Under the pieces are notes generated by a model. That model saw only the letters and a list, made by a program, of their open reading frames with translations. It did not search any database and was not told the origin of the DNA. Positions 12,016 through 25,272 of a DNA stretch of 64,000 nucleotides are shown piece by piece. The stretch spans positions 834,365 to 898,364 of the forward strand of contig NW_003314319.1 of the NCBI RefSeq assembly GCF_000143415.4, read 5' to 3'. The position numbers and the translations under genes are program-made. Numbering within the stretch: the stretch's first letter is position 1; each line of letters begins with the position of its first letter. This DNA is from Selaginella moellendorffii (taxonomy: Eukaryota; Streptophyta; Lycopodiopsida; Selaginellales; Selaginellaceae).

Positions 12016-13762
12016 TGTAGCGCACGTGGTTTTTACCCTTTATCCTATGGTGCTTTACCATAGGATAACACCACGAAGCGGAACCTAAACCCTCTTTGTG
12101 CCACGTGATAGATGCCACATATCACATGCCATGTGTCCATAAGATAGTGGTGTGGAACTTGAGGTTCAGAGCCTTAGGCCACTGAACGAAAGAATGGTGC
12201 CAAACTCCCAAGTATGGAGCCAAAGCGTAATGACACTAGACCACGAAGTAACTCCCGAGCATGCAGCCTAAGGAGCGAAGAGGTAGGAGCCCGGAGCGAC
12301 TTGGAACAGTTCTGGAGCAACTAGCATCCCAATGCCAGAACCAGCACACAAAATGGAGCCAAATGGGGTTTGGGGCTATTTCAGCATACTGGTGGCCTAA
12401 CGCGAGGATATGAGTACCCCACCAACTAGCATGGTATGGAACTTGGGCTTAAACCCAAGCTGACGCAGAACAAGGACAAGCACGCAAGCGGGAGCTAAAC
12501 TAAGCCTCAAGTTAGTCGGCCATGCCCGACCTACCCACTATCCCTACTATACATTTGGAACCCCCCATATCCCACCCCCCCCTCCCTGAGGAACACACGC
12601 TTTGGGCTTTCACCCCAAGCCTCCCTTAGTACCAAGAGTTAGTCTTTGGGACAAACTTGAAACTTACTAAATATGGAATGTCCCTAGATTGCAAATTTAG
12701 ACACAGGATGAACACCATTGTGTTCAGAACAATCTCTACATTCCATAGGTATGCCAAATGAGCCACTGAACGAAAGAACGGTGTCAAACTCCCAAGCATG
12801 GAGCCAAGGAGCAATGACACTAGACCACGGAGCAACTCTCGAGCATGCAGCCCAAGGAGCAAAGAGGCAGGAGCCCGGAGTGACTTGGAACAATCCTGGA
12901 GCAACCAACATCCTAATGCTAGGACCAGCATACAAAACGGAGCCAAACGGAGTTTGGCACTATTTTGGCATATCGGTGGCCTAATGTGAGGATATGGGTA
13001 CCCCACCAACTAGCATGGTATGGAACTTGGGCTTAGACCCAAATTGACACAGAACAAGGACAAACACGCAAGCGGGAGGTAAACTAAACTTTAGGTTAGT
13101 CGGCCATACCCAACCTACCCACTATCCCTACTATACATTTGGAACCCCCTATATCCCCCCCCCCCCCCCCCCCCTCTCCCTCCCTGAGGAACACACACTT
13201 TGGGCTTTCACCCCAAGCCTCCTTTAGTACCAGGAGTTAGTCTCTGGGACAAACTTGAAACTTACTAAATATGGAATATCCTTAGATTGCGAATTTGGAC
13301 ACAGGACGAACACCATTGTGTTCAGAACAATCTCTACATTCTATAGATATGCCAAATGAGCAAATCTGGACACTTTCCATAAATAGCATTTAAGACCGAA
13401 ATGAGACTAACACAAAGGGCATGATAGCGAGGGTGTTTGGCAGACAGGGTAAGCTATCATTCAGCGATATTAAGGGACTAGTCTCAATACACAAGGGTTC
13501 TTGTTACTAGTCAGTGCAAGACATAACGAGACGGGAACTCCTTACCGGGCTAAGTATGCTTAGCTAATAACACGTAGGAATTCTGTCCTTATGCTCGTCC
13601 GGTCTAAGTACACTCGAAATGCCCAGTTAACTCCACTAGCACAAGAGGGGCTGATAAAGGGTTCAGCAATACCAACCTCCTGCCATCATGGCAGTAAGGT
13701 AAGAGTGTCCGTAAGGACTGGCCGACAGGTAACTTTCGATACCTAAAGTCACATTCGCAACA
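12016..13762 (-). mobile_element. Family B LTR with internal partial duplication
   Basis: It starts TGTAGCGCACGTGG and ends ATTCGCAACA. At 1,747 bp it is longer than the copy at 5030 because a block starting GCCACTGAACGAAAGAACGG appears twice (near 12178 and 12762) together with the following C-rich tract and CTTTGGGCTTTCACCCC core (near 12600 and 13199). This looks like a tandem duplication by slippage or by one LTR inserting into another. It is the 5' LTR of the minus-strand element on its left. Confidence 0.7.
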
Positions 13763-13768
13763 AGAGAC

Positions 13769-13956
13769 AAAAGGTGCCACAATTGTGATACGAAAAGCCT
13801 CTTCAGCTCTAGCAGTGTTGTCAATAACCAATTTTCTCTCAAGGAGGTATCGGCATTCTAGATCCTCTTTTCTATGTTTTTGATAAACGGCAAGTCCTCT
13901 AATGAAATGTTGACAAGAAAGATAAGTGTCACATTTTCCAAAAAATATAACTTCAC
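13769..13956. repeat. 188-bp direct repeat, right copy
   Basis: Same length as 4842-5029 with scattered substitutions. The host sequence continues as CGATTCATCTCACTCG after it, whereas the left copy runs straight into the LTR. Between 13957 and 14335 I see only short frames without recognisable relatives. Confidence 0.85.
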
Positions 13957-14335
13957 TCGATTCATCTCACTCGCAATTGGCTCCAACAATCGACTCCTTG
14001 GGTCGTCACTAGTGTTGTCGACTGGATCCAAAGCCTTCACTACCACTCACTAGATTTCTATTGGAAATTCTATTTTCCTTGACTCGCTCCACTCAATCTT
14101 ACCTTGGAAACCACATGAGAGGTGTTGAGCAGCAACTCTAGAATCTCCCAAAATCATTGACATCCTTGTTGATGAGCTAGGCAAGCTCATTCTTGAGCAC
14201 TGCAAGGTGACTGCGCAGCTCACCGTGCAGCACTTTGAGTAGCATGAAGCTGCGGCTAGAAATGTGGGCGCACAATCAAAACCCTGAAAAATAAAACTTG
14301 AGTTTGGCATGCTAAAATAAACACATTCATGAGCT

Positions 14336-14643
14336 TCAAGTAGATTTGTTTAAGTCTATTACATAAGTTGTGAGAATGTTTCTAAGCTCCATAGCAGTGA
14401 TATGAGGCTCTGGTCGGTGGCCTTGTGGTGGATTAGTCACTGGCTTAGACTTAATGTCTATTTGCCCTATGTCACCTGTACCAATAATGAAGTTATGCAG
14501 AATGCAAGCTGTTTTTATGGCAACTATTAGTTGAGTGATGGTCTCAACTTCAACTAACTTCCTAAAAATCCTTCAATGACCTTTATGCAATCCAAAACTT
14601 CTCTCACATGCCATCCTTAAAGACGACAAGTAAAAGCTGAATG
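14336..14643 (-). pseudogene. PIF/Harbinger transposase, C-terminal fragment
   Basis: The minus-strand translation contains RMACERSFGLHKG, then a stop codon, then RIFRKL, then AIKTACILHNFII and a terminal stop at 14336. ERSFG-x-(L/H)KGR(W)R-F and CILHN are the conserved C-terminal motifs of the DDE_Tnp_4 (Harbinger) transposase (family knowledge). The catalytic residues upstream are missing because family A inserted immediately next to it at 14644. The in-frame stop shows the fragment is dead. Confidence 0.75.
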
Positions 14644-16312
14644 TGTAAGCGACCAAATTTTCCATTCTACTTTAGTCACTTAACCGCACCTCCGACCACT
14701 TGAAGGAGTCTCATTCACAACCTCCATAAGTCCAATTCAAGACTTGGGGTTAGCTAGCCCCGAGAATGGCATCCATGCCACTCAACTTTTGCACCTGGTC
14801 CAAGTGCCCCACGTGTCCAATCCCATGACAGACACTTAAAGGTACCACCGACATAACAACCTATTATGCTAAGGGCATGCCCAATCACCTTTGCCGCACT
14901 GGTAGTCCAATACCATTTGCATCACAGTCTTGTCTTTCCAAAACTGGGCCAACCATCCATGAGTGGTCATCCCAGATCCACTCTTTAGCATCCTTAGGAT
15001 GCCCACCGACAAGGGGAACAACCTTCCCCAATATCCCTCTTTCAGTCCCCACCAAGTCCCTTCCTACCCATGGCCGTGTTCACCAACACTACCACTAGGT
15101 CAAGGCCCATAGGCCCGACCACTAAGTCCCAATGTCCTTTGGGACTTCCTCACCATGTGACTGTATCTTTAGTCACTACGCCAGAGGTTTGCCCCTCTTC
15201 CTTTCCACAATCTGGGACTTTGGGACAACATTTTGGAACACTATGGCCTTACGCAAGCCACCTAGGTACTCTCCCTGCCTTTCACCCTTGGGTGCTCTAG
15301 CCATGGGCCGTTGAGCCACGCTAGGTATCCAAGTAGGTAGTGCCACCCACACTTGGATTGGGAGCATCGACCATTCGATCTCCTGGGGGAACTAGAGTCA
15401 GCTTTTGAACACTTCACCAAGCTACCCCACTTGTCTATCCGTATTCACTCTAGTCTTGGACTTCCCAGTGGTCATCCCATCACCCAACAACTGGGTATGG
15501 CCTTCCTGGGCCAAACTAGCCTTTCCTGGCCAAACTGGCTCCACTGGGTTCCAACCCCCACACTCTCCCTACTATACTTTGGAACCCCCCGCAGCCCTCC
15601 CCCCCTGGGGGACGATCATTTTGGGCTTTCACCCAATTGCCTGTATTAGTATTCGGACTCGGACTCGGACTCGGACTCGGATTCGGACTCGGTCCCAGTC
15701 TCGGTCTCGGTCTCGGTTCCATCTCGGGTCCATCTCGTGTCTATCTCGGATTCCATCTCGGGTCCATCTCGGACTCCATCTAGGGTCCATCTCGGACTCC
15801 ATCTCCGGTCCATCTCGGACTCCATCTCGGGTCCATCTCGGACTCCATCTCGGGTCCATCTCGAACTGCATCTCGGACTCCCATCTCGGGTCCATCTCGA
15901 ACTGCATCTCGGACTCCCATCTCGGGTCCATCTCGGACTCCATCTTGGACTCCATCTCGGGTCCATCTCAGGTCCATCTCGGACTCCATCTCGGGTCCAT
16001 CTCAGGTCCATCTCGGACTCCATCTCGGGTCCATCTCGGACTTCATTTCAGACTCCATCTCGGACTCTATCTCAGACTCCATCTCGAGTCCATCTTGGAC
16101 TCCTCTTGTGTCTTTTTTTTAGAGACTCACTTATTGCTTGCTCATGCTCATTCTTTGAGCACTTCGTTACTAGGAGTTCCACTCCCACTCTCGACTCTTC
16201 AAGTCAGAGCATTTAGTCCAAACGTGTTACGCTCGTTTGGTTTCTGCTTCGGCCACTACCACGTGGCACCCTTTCAGCTCCACTTTGGGGCCTAGGGATT
16301 TGGTGTCTCACA
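14644..16312 (-). mobile_element. Family A LTR (3' LTR of copy 1)
   Basis: TGTAAGCGAC at the start, TCTCACA at the end, with a minisatellite at 15650-16110 as in the solo LTR. It is followed by ACTCCACCACCCATAG, whose complement is the purine-rich tract expected upstream of a 3' LTR on the minus strand. Confidence 0.85.
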
Positions 16313-16479
16313 ACTCCACCACCCATAGACGAACTTTGATGTCCTTATCGAACGGTAAACCATTTTATAAAGTAACACTTGCATGTGTTACTATTTCCAT
16401 CCTTGGCACCTAGCCAATATTTATCTATGGTTTGACATTGAAGGCTCACCATGCCTTATCCATCCTCTAAAGAGCATAG

Positions 16480-17632
16480 TGTAAGCCACAAATTTTTCCT
16501 TTCCAATTTGCCAGCTTACCTCGTCTATCCGTCCAACACTGCCTTGGCTTTCGCTAAGTTCCCTTGCCAAGGTTCTCGCCTATGGTACCAGCTCCTACTT
16601 GGTTTTAGCTACTCACTGCACGAGCAATGGAGTGTTAGCCATCCTTCCACGGATTCCCAAATCACTCCCAATCCCCCTCCCCGGGTTAGACTGGACTTAA
16701 GGTTCGGCTACACTCCCTGCAAACACAAGCAGCCAAGCACACCAAGCTTCCAGGTTCCTAACATCCCTTGGTACCACAAGACTTGATCATGGGACCCTCT
16801 AAATCCCAAGTCTTGAGTGCAACACTTGCTTCGGGACGCCGAGGCGAAACACCGTGGCCTAGTGGCCCGGTATGGGTACCTCTACCCCCCCCCCACTTCC
16901 ATCCCAAAGGAAGGCCCAAGCCCCTAGGAAGGGCGAGGACCAATGAGCCGCATGGTACTCAAGTGGGGCACCACTCCACATGAGCCGGGAGCACCGCGAT
17001 CGGTTTCCCTTTTGGGAGTGGGAGCTGCTCTTGAGCACTTCCTTGGATGGCCCCTCTGGCACCAGCCAAGTCCATGCTCACTCCCACCCAAAGCCCCTTG
17101 GTCCCAGTCTCAACCTCAAGTCGGTTTGGGAGCTCCACTGGAGAGTCCCTTCAAAACTAATTCCTGAACCTCACTATCCCTACTATACTTTTGGAACCCC
17201 CTGCAGCGCCCCCCCCCCCTGGGAGACGCACGCTTTGGGCTTTCACCCCTTGACCCGTATTAGTATTTGGACTTAGTCTCTGGCTCGATCTCGGACCCGA
17301 TTTCGGATCCGACTTCGGATTTGGTTTCGGACTCGATCTCGGACTCGATCTCGGACCCGATNNNNNNNNNNNNNNNNNNNNNNNNNNNNNNNNNNNNNNN
17401 NNNNNNNNNNNNNNNNNNNNNNNNNNNNNNNNNNNNNNNNNNNNNNNNNNNNNNNNNNNNNNNNNNNNNNNNNNNNNNNNNNNNNNNNNNNNNNNNNNNN
17501 NNNNNNNNCGGTCCTAGAGTCGGTCTTGGACTCGATCCTCGACTTGGTCCCATCCGATGAACTCTTTGTCATTTCGGTCAAGCTTTTGGGGTTCCTTTAG
17601 CCTACGACATCTCGGGGAGTCGGTTCCTTACA
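16480..17632 (-). mobile_element. Chromovirus 3' LTR
   Basis: It matches 22869-24006 almost base for base outside the gap. It carries a short CTCGGACTCGAT array from 17275, broken by unknown bases at 17362-17508. Confidence 0.9.
17362..17508. other. Assembly gap (147 N) in the LTR array
   Basis: A run of N falls exactly in the low-complexity CTCGGA array, presumably where the assembly could not resolve repeat number. Reading frames across it are meaningless. Confidence 0.99.
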
Positions 17633-18034
17633 ACTCCACCACCCATAGAAGAAGTTCGATGCCCACATCGAACGTCTCATTTTATCCTACGACTTGTTGA
17701 CCATGTCTTCGGGGGCATCCCCCCACTTAGCGGTGTGCCTAAGTCAGCCTCCCCAGCCAAGAGCCCATGACAACGGAATATAGGTGTCCTTATACTCCTC
17801 ACCTCACCACGCCCTAGTATGGGGTCGGGACTTGAACCCAGCCTTGCTTTACTAGGGGGTTGGGACTTGAACCCAACCTCCGTAGAATACGTCTACGGAT
17901 TCGACATCCCCACAGGGAGTCGGGCGTAGCTCCCTACGCCTGGTCGACCTAGCTAACCCATGCTAATTAGCTTACCTTCGGCGTGCCTTCGGGTCCCAAC
18001 ATATGCCATTGCTCAACTTCTCAAATTGATACTT
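17633..18034. other. Chromovirus 3' internal region, non-coding
   Basis: Between the pol end and the 3' LTR. It shares phrases with the family A internal region (CTTGTTGACCATG, GGGGCATC-CCC-CACTTAGC, paired GGGACTTGAACCCA motifs), which suggests families A and this chromovirus descend from a common element. Confidence 0.6.
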
Positions 18035-21000
18035 TTAATTGAACTTTGCATAAGTACATAGAGTTTTGCCATGCAGAAATTCCTCCACAAGATCTCGCGC
18101 GTTCGCTAGGTTCTCCTCCGGTTCCCATGTTGCTTCGCAGTGTGGAAATCCTTTCCACTTCACATGGAACTCTCTCACCTCGCGTCCTTGTCGCTTGCTC
18201 TTGCGCGCATTGAGGATGGCCTCGACTTCGTATTCCTCCTCCCCTTGGATAACCTCAGGTAAAGGTCTTACTTGGTCCTTGCGAAGCAGATCCTCAAAAT
18301 ACGGCTTGAGTAAGTTCACGTGGAACATGGGATGCATCTTCCCCATCTCTCGAGGAAGTCGGAGACGGTAAGCCACTTTACCGATTCGAGCCTCAATCTC
18401 GTAAGGCCCCGCGAACCTGCTTAAGGAACTCAAGATCAATTCATTTACAGGAATACATGCATTTTTACCTTTGGGTCAACTTTCGGCTGATCCCACTTGG
18501 TAGCCTGAGGTTCTTGGTGTTCAGCCACACCTTCTCCCCAGCTTGGAACTCCACATCCCGACGCTTTTGGTTCGCGTACTTAGTTTGCCTTTGTTGAGCC
18601 CGTTCCAAGGATCCCTCACTAGATTCCAAATGTTAAGTCTTTCCGCCGTGAATGCCTCCACTGCGGGTAACTCTCCATGATACTCGGCCACGCCGAGTTC
18701 CATAGGACCTTCAATAGCTCGCCCATTGATGACTTCCCATGGACTCACCCCGATGCTCGAATGTGGTGAGTTGTTATAACACATTTCCGCAAGTCCCAAA
18801 TGACTCACCCAGTCGGTCTGGTCTCGCGAGACATAGCATCGCAAATAATCCTCCAGCTGCCTATTCACCCTTTCCGTTTGTCCGTCTGTCAAGAAGTGTT
18901 AGTGCCATCAATCTTGACTTAATACCCATTACCTGTCTGTGGGTGATAGGCTGTGCTGAATTTTAACTTGGTGCGATACTGTTCTAGGAGTGTCCTTCAG
19001 AACCTACTGGTGAAGATCTTATCTCGATCTGAGATAATCTCTTCCGGCCTTCCCCGCACTCGAACCACTTGTTCGAAGAACAGCTTCGCCACACCTTCCA
19101 CATCCACTTCCGTTGTGGTGGGTATGAAATGTGCCATCTTCGAAAATCGGTCCACCACCACGAATATCGCATCGAACCCCTCGCTTGGGGGTAGTCCCGT
19201 GATGAAGTCCATTGTGAGACATTTCCACGGACAATCTGGAATGGGGATGCTTTGCAACAAGCCCCCACTAGCCTTAGTCACGGCTTTGACCTGCTGACAT
19301 GTTGGACATGTCTTTACATAGTCTTGGACGTCCTTAGCCATATCTGGCCAGTGATACTTCCTTTTGAGTAAGCCCATCGTCTTGGGCACTCCGCCGTGTC
19401 CCGCGAGAGGTCCGTCATGACACTCTTCCAAGGCTACCTTCCTTAGTTCCCCTTCTGAAACATACACCCTCGTTTACTTGTAATAGATGAGTCCATTGCA
19501 TTCCGCATAGCCCGTTTTCTCTTCCGTTGGCAGCTCACCTCTCTGGTGAGCTTCCCGCGCCTCTAGATTCCTCAGCAACACTTCTTGTGCTAGACCGTCG
19601 TTCTCGTATGCAGTCCGCACATCATCCCAAAAGGTTGCTGTCGCGCTAGATATCGCCAACTTCAAGCTCGCTTTTCGACTTAGCGCATCTGCCACGATGT
19701 TGCTCTTCCCAGGCTTGTACAGGATCTCGCAATCAAACTCGGCCAAAGCATTGGCCCACCGACCTTGTTTTCCCCTTAGGTCGGGCTGTGACAAGAAGTG
19801 TTTCGTTGCCACATTATCCGTGTAAACTTTGAAGTGTCTCCCAAGGTAGTGTCGCCACTCCTTGAGCACCTTGACCACCACAAACAATTCCTTCTCATGG
19901 GCAGGCCACTTCTATTGAGCCTTGTCCAACTTCTTCGAGAAAAATGCTACTGGATGGTTGTCCTGCTTCAAAACTGCGCCCAACGCAAAGTCTGAAGCAT
20001 CTGTTTCTACCTCAAAGTCCTTACCAAAGTCTGGTAATGCCAACACGGGGGCCTTCCTCAACTTCCCTTTGAGGTGGACGAATGCCGCCTCGCATTCTGC
20101 TGTCCATACCATCTTCCCTTTTCCCGTTTGGTCCGTTAAGGGCAGGGCTACTCTCAAATAGTGTCTGATAAACTTTCGATAGTAGTTGCATAGCCCCAAG
20201 AATGCCCTCAACTCATGTACATTCGATGGTCGCTCCCATTCCTAGATCGCTTGGACCTTCTCCGGGTCCACCTTGAGCCCGTCCTGGCCCACCACATGCC
20301 CGAGAAACTTTACCTCTTGTTGAGCAAAGTCACATTTGCTCTCTTTAGCATACAGTTTGTGTTCCCTTAGTTTCTCAAACACCTTCGCCAAGTGTTCGGC
20401 ATGCTCCTCTAGCGTCTCGCTATAGATCAGGATGTCGTCAATATAGACGACCACGAAGTGATCCAGATAGAGTACAAAGATGTGGTTCATCAATGCCGAA
20501 AACGTTGCCGGCACATTGCACAGCCCAAAGGGCATCACCAAAAACTCAAAGCTCCCATACCTCGTTCGACAGGTTGTCTTCTCGACATCTTCCTCAGCTA
20601 CCCTGATCTGGTAGTATCCTGACCTTAGGTCAATCCTCGAGAAGTATTTTGCCTTTCCCAACCTATCGAACAGGTCCTCAATCCTTGGCAAAGGGTACTT
20701 GTTCTTCTTTGTATACTTGTTGAGCAACCGGTAATCTATGCACATGCGCATAGATCCATCTTTCTTTTTCACAAATAGCACCGGTGCCCCATACGGCGAT
20801 TTGCTCAACCTAACATACCCTTTGTCCACCAACTCCTCTAGTTGGCGTTTGAGCTCCGCGAGTTCTTTTTCGTTCAAACAATAGGGTGGACGAACCACCG
20901 CCTCAGCGCCCTCGACCAGCTCAATCTTATGTTCTATCGGCTGTGCGGGGGGCAACCCCGCCGGTAGCTCCTCCAGCATGGTATCCTGGAATTGGTCCAA

Positions 21001-22808
21001 CACCCGCTGGATCACTAAAGGTACTTCTTCCATTCCTGTCTTTTTGTCACTCTTCACCGAGAGTAAGCACAAAAAGGCTGCCTTAGTTCCTTTAGTGAGT
21101 TGTCCTCTCGTGGACACCAGGTTTAAGCAGGATTCTTTGGCCTTGCTTTGCCCTACCTTTAGATCCTGGGCCTCCACCCTAGATCTTCTTCCTTGGGCAT
21201 TCGCCAGTACCACAAGGTTCCTACCTTGTCCATGTAGGGCTACCACGAACCGATTGAACCAATCCATTCCGAAGATCACGTCAAATCCCGCCATGTCCAA
21301 CACGGTGAAATCCATGTCTACTTTCCATGTCCCTACTTCGACTCTCGCTTGTCGAAGTACCTCATCGGTGCTTTGACTACCTTGAACAAACTCAAACCGG
21401 TCCTTGGTTCGCCTAGCCGCTGCACCGTTAGTCCGGCTTGCCGGACTATGTCTGCAGCCACAAAATTATCCGAAGCACCCGTGTCAATAAGGATCTTAAC
21501 AAAGCTACCTCCGAGCTTCCCTCGGAGGGCTAGTAGATGTCGCGAACGACTCTCTACCAAAGTTGCTCGTGTAATGAGCAACTTTGAGTTAAGGACTGGA
21601 TCACATACCTCAGTTTGGACTTCACCCGACTTGATGGCCATATTGGCTCTGGCCTTCTTCGGGTAGGGACATTCCCTCGAGAAGTGTCTCGCTTCACCGC
21701 AGTTGTAGCATACGTTGTTTCCCACGCTGCTATATGACTTGACCTTCTTATCCATGGGTTTGTCTCTTTTCGCTTGGCTCCCCCACGTACTCGCTCGCTG
21801 GCCACCGGATTTGCCTTTCCGGAACCCCGAGGACTCATTCTTAGAGAAACTCTTCTTGAATTTCCCCCTGCTATACGTTCCCCTTGGTTTAGCTCCTTTG
21901 CTAAACGTGGATCCCGAACCCGTCGTGTTCCCCTTTCGCAGGTTATCGTTGAAATGCACCTTGATGGCCGCATCCAACGCTTCCTTGTAGTTGGTCGGGT
22001 TCTAGCGCATCACTTCACCGCGAGCCAAGGTTTGCAAACCTGATATAAAGGCATGGAACGCATCCATATCCCCCATGTCCGTGACAAGTATCCTCTTTGC
22101 CATGAACCCATTCACATATTCCTAGATGGTTCCAGTCTGCTTCAGCCTACTCAGCTCATCTCTCAGATGCAGAGTGGCATTCGGAGGAACGTATGTTGCG
22201 CGGATCCTCGCCTTCATCATGTCCCAGGTGGCCACCGGTCCTTCGTTGGCCTCCGTTGTTCTCCACCAAGACTTGGCATTATCTGCCAAGTATGGTTTTG
22301 CACATGGGACCTTCTCTGAGCTCGGTAATCGCAACGCTCGGAAGTAGTCCTCCATATCGTAAAACCAATCCTCCACAACCTTATAGTCGTTCACTCCCTT
22401 GAACACCGGTGGGGGCTTTGGTTTGTACTTGGGAACTGCCTGAGGGACTGATTCCACTTTGGTCTGTTCGACCTTGTCTGGTTTTGCCTCAGTCCCTGCC
22501 GAAGGGTCCGCACCTTCTGCGCTGCCAGCATCCGCAGTCTTTCACTTTTTCTTCCGCTTCTCGTCACGCTTTAACTTGCGTATGAGAGTCTCTAGCAGGG
22601 CATTGGTCTATGCCAATTGTCCTTCTAGCACGTCCAATCGAGCCTTGGACGACCGAACCTCGCCACCGGACTCCTGTTTGGAAGTTTCCTCACTAGAGTC
22701 CTTCTCATGCAAGGATTCCTCATCCATAGCCTCTTGTTCAACCGGAGGCTGCAGCTCCGGCGGAGGTTCCGTCTCCGCCTGGGTTCGCTTATGCCCTGCC
22801 CTTGCCAT
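18035..22808 (-). pseudogene. Chromovirus gag-pol polyprotein, broken by stops and shifts
   Basis: From right to left the minus strand encodes: a gag start near 22808 and capsid-like segment (22457-22122); a CCHC zinc knuckle, CYNCGEARHFSREC (about 21710); an aspartic protease, [11 protein letters not shown] (about 21480); reverse transcriptase with the YIDDIL box (about 20440) and [10 protein letters not shown]; RNase H (TDASDFALGAVL near 20000); an integrase with an HHCC-type zinc region (CPTCQQVK) and a DDE core beginning TMDFITGLPP; and a C-terminal chromodomain (EFHVKWKGFPHCEATWEPEENL near 18150). The chromodomain defines it as a chromovirus. The frame is split into at least seven pieces by stops, so this copy is probably inactive, though the near-identical LTRs suggest it is not old. 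Confidence 0.93.
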
Positions 22809-22851
22809 CTCCCAGCAATCCGCCTCTATCCTTCGCTAGAACTGAGGAAAA

Positions 22852-22866
22852 GGCTCCAATACCAAA
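22852..22866 (-). promoter_or_regulatory. Chromovirus primer binding site
   Basis: The minus strand reads TTTGGTATTGGAGCC just inside the 5' LTR, similar to the initiator-Met tRNA primer sites of the two non-autonomous families. Confidence 0.7.
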
Positions 22867-22868
22867 TT

Positions 22869-24006
22869 GTAAGCCACAAATTTTTCCTTTCCAATTTGCC
22901 AGCTTACCTCGTCTATCCGTCTAACACTGCCTTGGCTTTCACTAAGTTCCCTTGCCAAGGTTCTCGCCTATGGTACCAGCTCCTACTTGGTTTCAGCTAC
23001 TCACTGCACGAGCAACGGAGTGTTAGCCATCCTTCCACGGATTCCCAAATCACTCCCAATCCCCCTCCCCGGGTTAGACTGGACTTAAGGTTCGGCTACA
23101 CTCCCCACAAGCACAAGCAGCCAAGCACACCAAGCTTCCAGGTTCCTAACATCCCTTGGTACCACAAGACTTGATCATGGGACCCTCTAAATCCCAAGTC
23201 TTGAATGCAACACTTGCTTCGGGACGCCGGGGCGAAACACCGTGGCCTAGCGGCCCGGTATGGGTACCTCTACCCCCCTCCACTTCCATCCCGAAGGAAG
23301 GCCCAAGCCCCTAGGAAGGGCGAGGACCAATGAGCCGCATGGTACTCAAGTGGGGCACCACTCCACATGAGCCGGGAGCACCACAATCGGTTTCCCTTTC
23401 GGGAGTGGGAGCTGCTCTTGAGCACTTTCTTGGATGGCCCCTCCGGCACCAGCCAAGTCCATGCTCACTCCCACCCAAGGCCCCTTGGTCCCAGTCTCAA
23501 CCTCAAGTCGGTTTGGGAGCTCCACTGGAGAGTCCCTTCAAAACTGGTTCCTAGACCTCACTATCCCTACTATACTTTTGGAACCCCCTGCAGCCCCCCC
23601 CCCCCTGGGGGACGCACGCTTTGGGCTTTCACCCCTTGACCCGTATTAGTATTTGGACTTAGTCTCTGGCTCGATCTCAAACCCGATTTCGGATCCGACT
23701 TCGGATTCGGTCTCGGACTCGATCTCAGACCCGATCTCGGACCTGATCTTGGACCCGACCTCGGACTCGACCTCGGACTCGGTCTCGGACCCGATTTCGG
23801 ATCTCGAACTCGGTCTCGAACTCGGACTCGAACTCGGTCCCTGAGTCGGTCTCGGACTCGATTCCGGACTCTATCTCGAACTCGGTCCTAGAGTCGGTCT
23901 TGGACTCGATCTTCGACTTGGTCCCATCCGATGAACTCTTTGTCATTTTGGTCATGCTTTCGGGGTTCCTTTAGCCTACGACACCTCGGCGAGTTGGTTC
24001 CTTACA
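22869..24006 (-). mobile_element. Chromovirus 5' LTR
   Basis: Complete copy with its CTCGGACTCGAT array at 23650-23900. Ends CTTACA followed by the CATAG target duplication. Confidence 0.9.
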
Positions 24007-25272
24007 CATAGTCTCTCCAATATAGAGACTCATTCGACCACCTAGGGTGGTTTACTCCCTTTTATTGGTTCAATTCTTGCTAAACCTATTAGAGACACCT
24101 TCTCTAACCCAATCCCATTACTCATTCCCGAGTAGTCTCAATTCCCATCAATATAAACTTTGCACTTTGGAACTTTTAATTTTGACTTCTTAGAGTCAAT
24201 TTCCTAAGTGTCTCCGACACCTTGCTTTGCACATTTTGTGCATCTCCACTACTTCATCCTAGGAAGTTCTCTACTCAAGGGCACCATTATCCTCTTTTCT
24301 ATTTTGTGTCACTATTGGCACTACATTCCATTTATCATTATTTGTGCTAGGGCTGTCCACGGCCTTATCTTTTGGCTACTTTACTACTCCCTCACTTGGA
24401 GCTTTTATTTTGCCAAATTGAAGCACTTGGGAATCCATCCTTGGAAGTCCACTTCCTTTCCCACAATCTGTTAGCATCAAACACATTAATGTTCCTTGGC
24501 TAGCTTTGCCATTTGGATTCCTTCCAATGAATTCCATGGCCCAAACTTGGCCATTAGTCGTTTGCTCCTATCTGTTAATTGTTACACTAAGCAACATAAG
24601 CTCACTACCTCCATCCTTGAGGTATTCTTTTGTTTCCATGGCAAAGGCTCCACTTTACCAAGTCCAGAGGGTGCTCACCCCTAGTACATCTTATTAGTAT
24701 CTTCTGCTGTGGGCTCCATCCACGGCCCAACTTTGTGACCCTCCCATGGGTCTTTTATAGAGACTACTTTTTTCGGACTCACTATGCCATCACATTAATT
24801 CCCTTATATGTTCTTCCCACTTGGTCACCTTGACCAAGCCACACCATCATCAATATTTCAAATTAACATTTTGAACTAGGAACCTTATTCCTTTACCTAA
24901 ACAAAAATTTGTCCTTATTTAGCCACAAGATCACCTAATGATCTCACCTTGGTCACCTTGACAGGTTTACCAATAGATACTAGGTCTTCTAGACCTTTAA
25001 CTTGTTGACCATGACCCTGGGGGCATCTCCCACACTTAGCAGTGTGCCCAAGCTAACCCTTCCGACCAAGGGTCCATAGCAACTGAGACTAGGTGTCCCC
25101 ATTTCATTCACCACGTCCTTGGTGCCACTTGCACCAAAGTGTTCAAGTTAGATATGCCAAGCCATACTAAACAATCTAACTGTGCATCATGACTCTGGGG
25201 CATCCCTCCTCTTGGCGGTGTGCCCAAGCCAGTCTCCTTACTGAGAGTCTATGACCATTGAAAAATGAGTGT
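24007..25272 (-). mobile_element. Family A copy 1 internal region, second segment
   Basis: Non-coding. It aligns with 48296-48763 and 49636-50425 of copy 2. It ends in GTGT, the target duplicated by the DNA transposon that follows. Confidence 0.8.

Larger units (their letters stand above)
16480..24006 (-). mobile_element. Ty3/gypsy chromovirus, complete with both LTRs
   Basis: The LTRs are 16480-17632 and 22869-24006, both TGTAAGCCAC...CTTACA and very similar. The duplication CATAG flanks the element (16475-16479 and 24007-24011). The unoccupied site is visible in copy 2 of the host element at 48291-48295. A primer site (minus strand TTTGGTATTGGAGCC, 22852-22866) sits inside the right LTR, so the element is on the minus strand. 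It carries gag-pol remnants at 18035-22808 and is interrupted by an assembly gap in the left LTR. Confidence 0.93.
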
